From the NCBI GenBank assembly GCA_017395725.1, contig JAFQOB010000057.1:1-15502 (forward strand): 15,502 nucleotides of DNA, read 5' to 3'. The position numbers and the translations under genes were made by a program. Below the pieces are notes generated by a model. The model did no database searches, was not told the origin of the DNA, and saw only the letters and a list, made by a program, of their open reading frames with translations. Of this stretch, positions 13,011 through 15,502 are shown piece after piece (position 1 is the stretch's first letter; each line of letters begins with the position of its first letter). Source of the DNA: Clostridia bacterium. Lineage in GTDB: Bacteria > Bacillota_A > Clostridia > Oscillospirales > CAG-272.

Positions 13011-13762
13011 TGGTAGTATTTGAAAAGCCCAAAAGCTTAACAGACGCCGAGCTTCACTATTGCCCCGGTTGCACACACGGTATTATTCACCGCCTTGTTG
13101 CTCAGGCTATAGATGATCTCGGTATAGAAGGCAAGACCGTAGGTGTAGCGCCTGTTGGTTGTGCGGTTATGGCATATAATTATTTTGCATGTGATATGGT
13201 AGAGGCTGCACACGGACGAGCTCCCGCAGTTGCGACAGGCTTGAAGAGAGCTATGCCCGAAAACGTTATTTTCACGTATCAGGGTGACGGTGACTTGGCT
13301 TCTATCGGTATGGCAGAAACAGTACACGCAGCAACAAGAAATGAAAATATTACGGTTATTTTCGTAAATAACGCAATATACGGTATGACTGGCGGACAGA
13401 TGGCTCCAACCTCTCTTCCCGGTCAGGTAACACAGACTTCTCCGTACGGAAGAGACGTTTCGACGGCAGGTTATCCCGTAAAGGTAAGTGAAATGCTTTC
13501 TACCCTTGACGGTCCCGAATTTATAGCAAGAGTTGCGGTAAATAACGTTAAGAACGTTAAGGAAGCACAAAAGGTTATTAAGAAGGCGTTTGAAAATCAG
13601 ATAAACAACAAGGGATTTTCACTTGTTGAGGTTGTTTCATCTTGTCCTACAAACTGGGGTATGACACCTGTTGACGCACTTAAGTGGGTTGACGAAAAGA
13701 TGATTCCTTATTATCCTCTCGGCGTATATAAGGACAGAAGTGCAACAAAGGAGGCTGAATAA
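13010..13762 (+). CDS. vorA: 2-oxoacid:ferredoxin oxidoreductase beta subunit (TPP-binding)
   Basis: A 250-residue catalytic subunit. The N-terminal HYCPGCTHG (16-24) and [13 protein letters not shown] precede [10 protein letters not shown] (68-77). The thiamine diphosphate and Mg2+ motif is clear: GDGDLASIG (92-100), then [18 protein letters not shown] (113-130). SPYGRD and a C-terminal [17 protein letters not shown] complete the family pattern. It lacks the long C-terminal cluster domain of single-chain pyruvate oxidoreductases, which agrees with the separate delta subunit. AGGAGG (12995-13000) inside the alpha gene lies 9 bp from the ATG at 13010, which overlaps the alpha stop by one base. 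Sequence alone does not separate 2-ketoisovalerate from 2-oxoglutarate as substrate; context favours branched-chain oxoacids. Confidence 0.92.
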   Translation: MVVFEKPKSLTDAELHYCPGCTHGIIHRLVAQAIDDLGIEGKTVGVAPVGCAVMAYNYFACDMVEAAHGRAPAVATGLKRAMPENVIFTYQGDGDLASIGMAETVHAATRNENITVIFVNNAIYGMTGGQMAPTSLPGQVTQTSPYGRDVSTAGYPVKVSEMLSTLDGPEFIARVAVNNVKNVKEAQKVIKKAFENQINNKGFSLVEVVSSCPTNWGMTPVDALKWVDEKMIPYYPLGVYKDRSATKEAE

Positions 13763-13764
13763 TT

Positions 13765-14298
13765 ATGACAACAAATACACTTATAGCAGGATTTGGCGGT
13801 CAGGGCGTTCTTTTTGCAGGTAAGTTTATGGCATACAAGGGAATGCTTGAGGGCAAAGAGATAAGCTGGTTGCCTTCATACGGTCCCGAAATGAGAGGCG
13901 GTACGGCAAACTGTAGCGTAATACTCAGCGACGAACCGATAGGTTCACCTATTGTATCTAATCCCGACGTTCTTATAGCAATGAACCTTCCTTCACTTGA
14001 TAAGTATGAAAATGCAGTTGTATCGGGCGGTATGATTTTTGTAGATTCGACACTTATTGAAAGAAAGGTTGAGAGAACAGACGTTAAGGTGTTCTACATA
14101 CCGACGACGAAGCTTGCTCAGGAGATAGGTGCACCCACGTTGGCGAATATGATAATGATGGGTAAGTTTATAAAAGAAGCGGGCGCTGTAACCCACGACA
14201 ATATGGAAGCCGCTTTGAAGAAAGTAGTTTCAGCAAAACGAGCTGATATGCTTGAGATTAACCTTAAGGCAATTGACACAGGCTACAATTTCAAATAA
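13765..14298 (+). CDS. vorC: 2-oxoacid:ferredoxin oxidoreductase gamma subunit
   Basis: A 177-residue gamma subunit of the 2-oxoacid:acceptor oxidoreductase family. The N-terminal GFGGQGV (9-15) begins a Rossmann-like fold, and [20 protein letters not shown] (36-55) is the diagnostic central motif, followed by [16 protein letters not shown]. It completes the four-part enzyme. The ribosome site AAAGGAGG (about 13747-13754) sits in the tail of the beta gene, and the start is 2 bp after the beta stop. It is the last gene of the unit; an 18-bp perfect terminator follows 2 bp after its stop. Confidence 0.92.
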   Translation: MTTNTLIAGFGGQGVLFAGKFMAYKGMLEGKEISWLPSYGPEMRGGTANCSVILSDEPIGSPIVSNPDVLIAMNLPSLDKYENAVVSGGMIFVDSTLIERKVERTDVKVFYIPTTKLAQEIGAPTLANMIMMGKFIKEAGAVTHDNMEAALKKVVSAKRADMLEINLKAIDTGYNFK

Positions 14299-14300
14299 AG

Positions 14301-14341
14301 ATAAAGAAAAAGTACGGGTTTCTCCCGTACTTTTTCTTTAT
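14301..14341 (+). terminator. Strong rho-independent terminator closing the oxidoreductase operon
   Basis: A perfect 18-bp inverted repeat (14301-14318 with 14324-14341; inner GTACGGG/CCCGTAC) around a TTTCT loop. The T-rich 3' arm (TTTTTCTTTAT) supplies the U-tract. Confidence 0.92.
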
Positions 14342-14354
14342 TCGACACGATATA

Positions 14355-14383
14355 TTGACAAATTGTTAATAAAGTGTTATGAT
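14355..14383 (+). promoter_or_regulatory. Promoter for the DUF4282 gene
   Basis: TTGACA (14355-14360), a 17-bp spacer and TATGAT (14378-14383), with an extended -10 TG at 14375-14376. Transcription would begin near 14390, after the ATG at 14386, which supports the downstream start for the gene. Confidence 0.8.
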
Positions 14384-14418
14384 TAATGTACAAATATATA
14401 AATAGGAGGGTTTATATT

Positions 14419-14982
14419 ATGCCATCAGGAGTACCAAGTGCAATAATACTAATGTCTTTAGGAGCTATAGCATCACTGATTGTAACAATAGTTTTGTGTT
14501 TGACAGTAGTACCGGACAAAAAGCGTGATTCTCTCAAGGGATTTGGAAGATTTTTAAACGATTTATTTAACTTTAGAGGCTTGTTGATTGAAGCTATTAT
14601 AAAGGTTCTTTACGTTTTGATAACGGTAACGTTTGTAGTAGGCGGCTTCTTTATGCTCTTTATAGTTAACACGCAGGAGAACTTTTTCACAGGCGAAACA
14701 TCAAGCGTATGGTACGGCTGGGTAGGTCTTATTGCAATGATATTAGGCCCCATTGCTACACGTCTTTTGTTTGAAGGAATGATGCTCTTTATTCTTTTGG
14801 TTAAGAACACAATTCAGATTAACAATAAGCTGAAGGACCAATACAGTGTTGAAGAATGTCCCAAGAAAGATAAGAAATCTCAAAAACAGGCACCTATCGC
14901 TCAGGCACCCATTGTTCAGGCTCCTACAGCTCCCGCACAGCCTACACAGGCGGAACAAGCTCCTACTGACCCGCAAGTATAA
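14419..14982 (+). CDS. DUF4282-like small membrane protein with Pro/Ala/Gln tail
   Basis: A 187-residue protein with three hydrophobic segments: about residues 6-32, 53-80 (LLIEAIIKVLYVLITVTFVV) and 100-130. The FNFRGLLIEAIIKVLYVL and GLIAMILGPIATRLLFEGMM segments resemble the two conserved helices of DUF4282 proteins, whose function is unknown. The C-terminal 38 residues form a low-complexity tail of QAPI/QAPT/QPTQ units that is probably disordered; it follows a charged KKDKKSQK patch. The ATG at 14419 has AGGAGGG (14404-14410) 8 bp upstream; the in-frame ATG at 14386 lies before the predicted transcript start. It is monocistronic, with its own promoter and terminator. Confidence 0.78.
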   Translation: MPSGVPSAIILMSLGAIASLIVTIVLCLTVVPDKKRDSLKGFGRFLNDLFNFRGLLIEAIIKVLYVLITVTFVVGGFFMLFIVNTQENFFTGETSSVWYGWVGLIAMILGPIATRLLFEGMMLFILLVKNTIQINNKLKDQYSVEECPKKDKKSQKQAPIAQAPIVQAPTAPAQPTQAEQAPTDPQV

Positions 14983-14998
14983 ATTAGACAAATACACT

Positions 14999-15027
14999 AA
15001 AAGACAGTTTCTTGCAAACTGTCTTTT
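14999..15027 (+). terminator. Rho-independent terminator after the DUF4282 gene
   Basis: A perfect 12-bp stem, AAAAGACAGTTT with AAACTGTCTTTT, around a CTTGC loop, followed by further T residues to 15029. It lies 16 bp after the stop codon and directly before the next promoter. Confidence 0.9.
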
Positions 15028-15030
15028 TTG

Positions 15031-15059
15031 TTGACAAAAATCTGCAAAAATGTTACTAT
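15031..15059 (+). promoter_or_regulatory. Promoter for the secreted-protein gene
   Basis: TTGACA (15031-15036), a 17-bp spacer and TACTAT (15054-15059), with an extended -10 TG at 15051-15052. It begins two bases after the preceding terminator's T-run. Confidence 0.75.
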
Positions 15060-15118
15060 AAACTGAGTATAGAAAGTATTTTTCTTTAAGGAGAAATTTA
15101 AAAAAGGAGGGAATGCAG

Positions 15119-15502
15119 ATGAGTATATTTGGCGGGTTTATGAGTGCGGTCGTTGGTTTTTCATTGGTTTTAAATTCATTTGCATTGCCTTATAACAGCG
15201 ATAAAAGAATAGTTGATTACGTTGAACTCGGGGTTCCGAGTATGCAAAGCTTTGAAGTAGACACTGCTTCAAGATGCCCTTGGGATATGATCATTTGGGA
15301 TGAGAAGGTGTATATCGGCAGCGGGGATTATGGGTCGAATGCAGGTCCCGTGGATATCTGGTGCTATGATATACAGGAAAGTACTTGGAAAAACAGCGGA
15401 ACAGTTCCTGACGAAGAAATAAGCAGATTTTGCGTTGTTGACAATGCTTTGGTGGCACCAGGTATTGATCCAACGGAAGATTGGTCGTATGGAAACTATT
15501 AT
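15119..15502 (+). CDS. Secreted protein of unknown function, 3'-truncated (possible beta-propeller)
   Basis: The first 128 residues of a protein that runs off the window. The N-terminus has a hydrophobic core (FMSAVVGFSLVLNSFA), consistent with a signal peptide cut near SFA-LP, although no Lys or Arg precedes it, which is unusual. The mature part has VPSMQSFEVDTASRCPWDM, DEKVYIGSGDYGSNAGPVDIW and YDIQESTWKNSG followed by LVAPGIDPTEDW. The alternating aromatic/glycine pattern of an observed value, a quantity and a trailing W recalls Kelch-like or other beta-propeller blades, but only about two blades are visible and I do not recognise a named family. The ATG at 15119 has AAGGAGGG 8 bp upstream; the in-frame ATG at 15113 is too close to that site. 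Confidence 0.65.
   Translation, partial: MSIFGGFMSAVVGFSLVLNSFALPYNSDKRIVDYVELGVPSMQSFEVDTASRCPWDMIIWDEKVYIGSGDYGSNAGPVDIWCYDIQESTWKNSGTVPDEEISRFCVVDNALVAPGIDPTEDWSYGNYY

Noticed and set aside
11732..14298. Fermentative (Stickland-type) branched-chain oxidation as the main role
   Set aside because: The enzyme is reversible, but control by starvation-sensing T-boxes and ATP-consuming ligases points to synthesis; kept as an alternative only.
14386..14418. Earlier ATG for the DUF4282 protein
   Set aside because: It lies only 3 bp after the -10 box, upstream of the predicted transcript start, and has no ribosome site.

Overview
The window looks like a chromosomal segment of an anaerobic, low-to-moderate GC Clostridia bacterium, probably an Oscillospirales/Ruminococcaceae-type gut or rumen organism. 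This is inferred from T-box leaders (a Firmicutes trait), Gram-positive style ribosome binding sites, a ferredoxin-dependent 2-oxoacid oxidoreductase, and dispersed intergenic hairpin repeats. No rRNA, tRNA, CRISPR array or transposase was seen.

Layout. (1) 1-3387: a forward transport operon with a 5'-truncated NhaC-type antiporter, an SLC13/ArsB-like permease, and a pair of short chromate-transporter (CHR) proteins that overlap by ATGA. (2) 3388-3813: a repeat-rich intergenic block ending in a bidirectional terminator. (3) 3814-4582: a small XRE repressor and a divergent SLOG/DUF1273 protein that share a two-operator control region. (4) 4583-4896: a hairpin-bounded, MITE-like repeat between 16-bp direct repeats. 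(5) 4897-14341: the central metabolic locus. (6) 14355-15027: a small DUF4282 membrane protein with its own promoter and terminator. (7) 15031-15502: the start of a secreted protein that runs off the window.

The central locus is the notable part. Two cassettes lie in tandem, each made of a promoter, a T-box riboswitch and a roughly 760-residue protein. The proteins fuse an XRE-type HTH domain, a cupin domain and a medium-chain acyl-CoA synthetase (AMP-forming). I read the T-box specifier codons as AUC (Ile) in the first leader and GUA (Val) in the second. The second cassette continues, without a visible terminator, into a nitrilase-superfamily amidase, a P-loop ATPase and a complete four-subunit 2-oxoacid:ferredoxin oxidoreductase (delta, alpha, beta, gamma). 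A strong terminator closes the unit.

Working model (inference). When uncharged tRNA-Ile or tRNA-Val accumulates, the cell makes ligases that activate branched short-chain acids: 2-methylbutyrate for the Ile arm and isobutyrate for the Val arm. The oxidoreductase then carboxylates the acyl-CoA reductively to the branched 2-oxoacid, and transamination gives Ile or Val. Because T-boxes switch on under amino acid starvation, this anabolic direction fits better than fermentation. The HTH-cupin module fused to each ligase suggests that the enzymes may also bind DNA or sense a small molecule, possibly as bifunctional enzyme-regulators.
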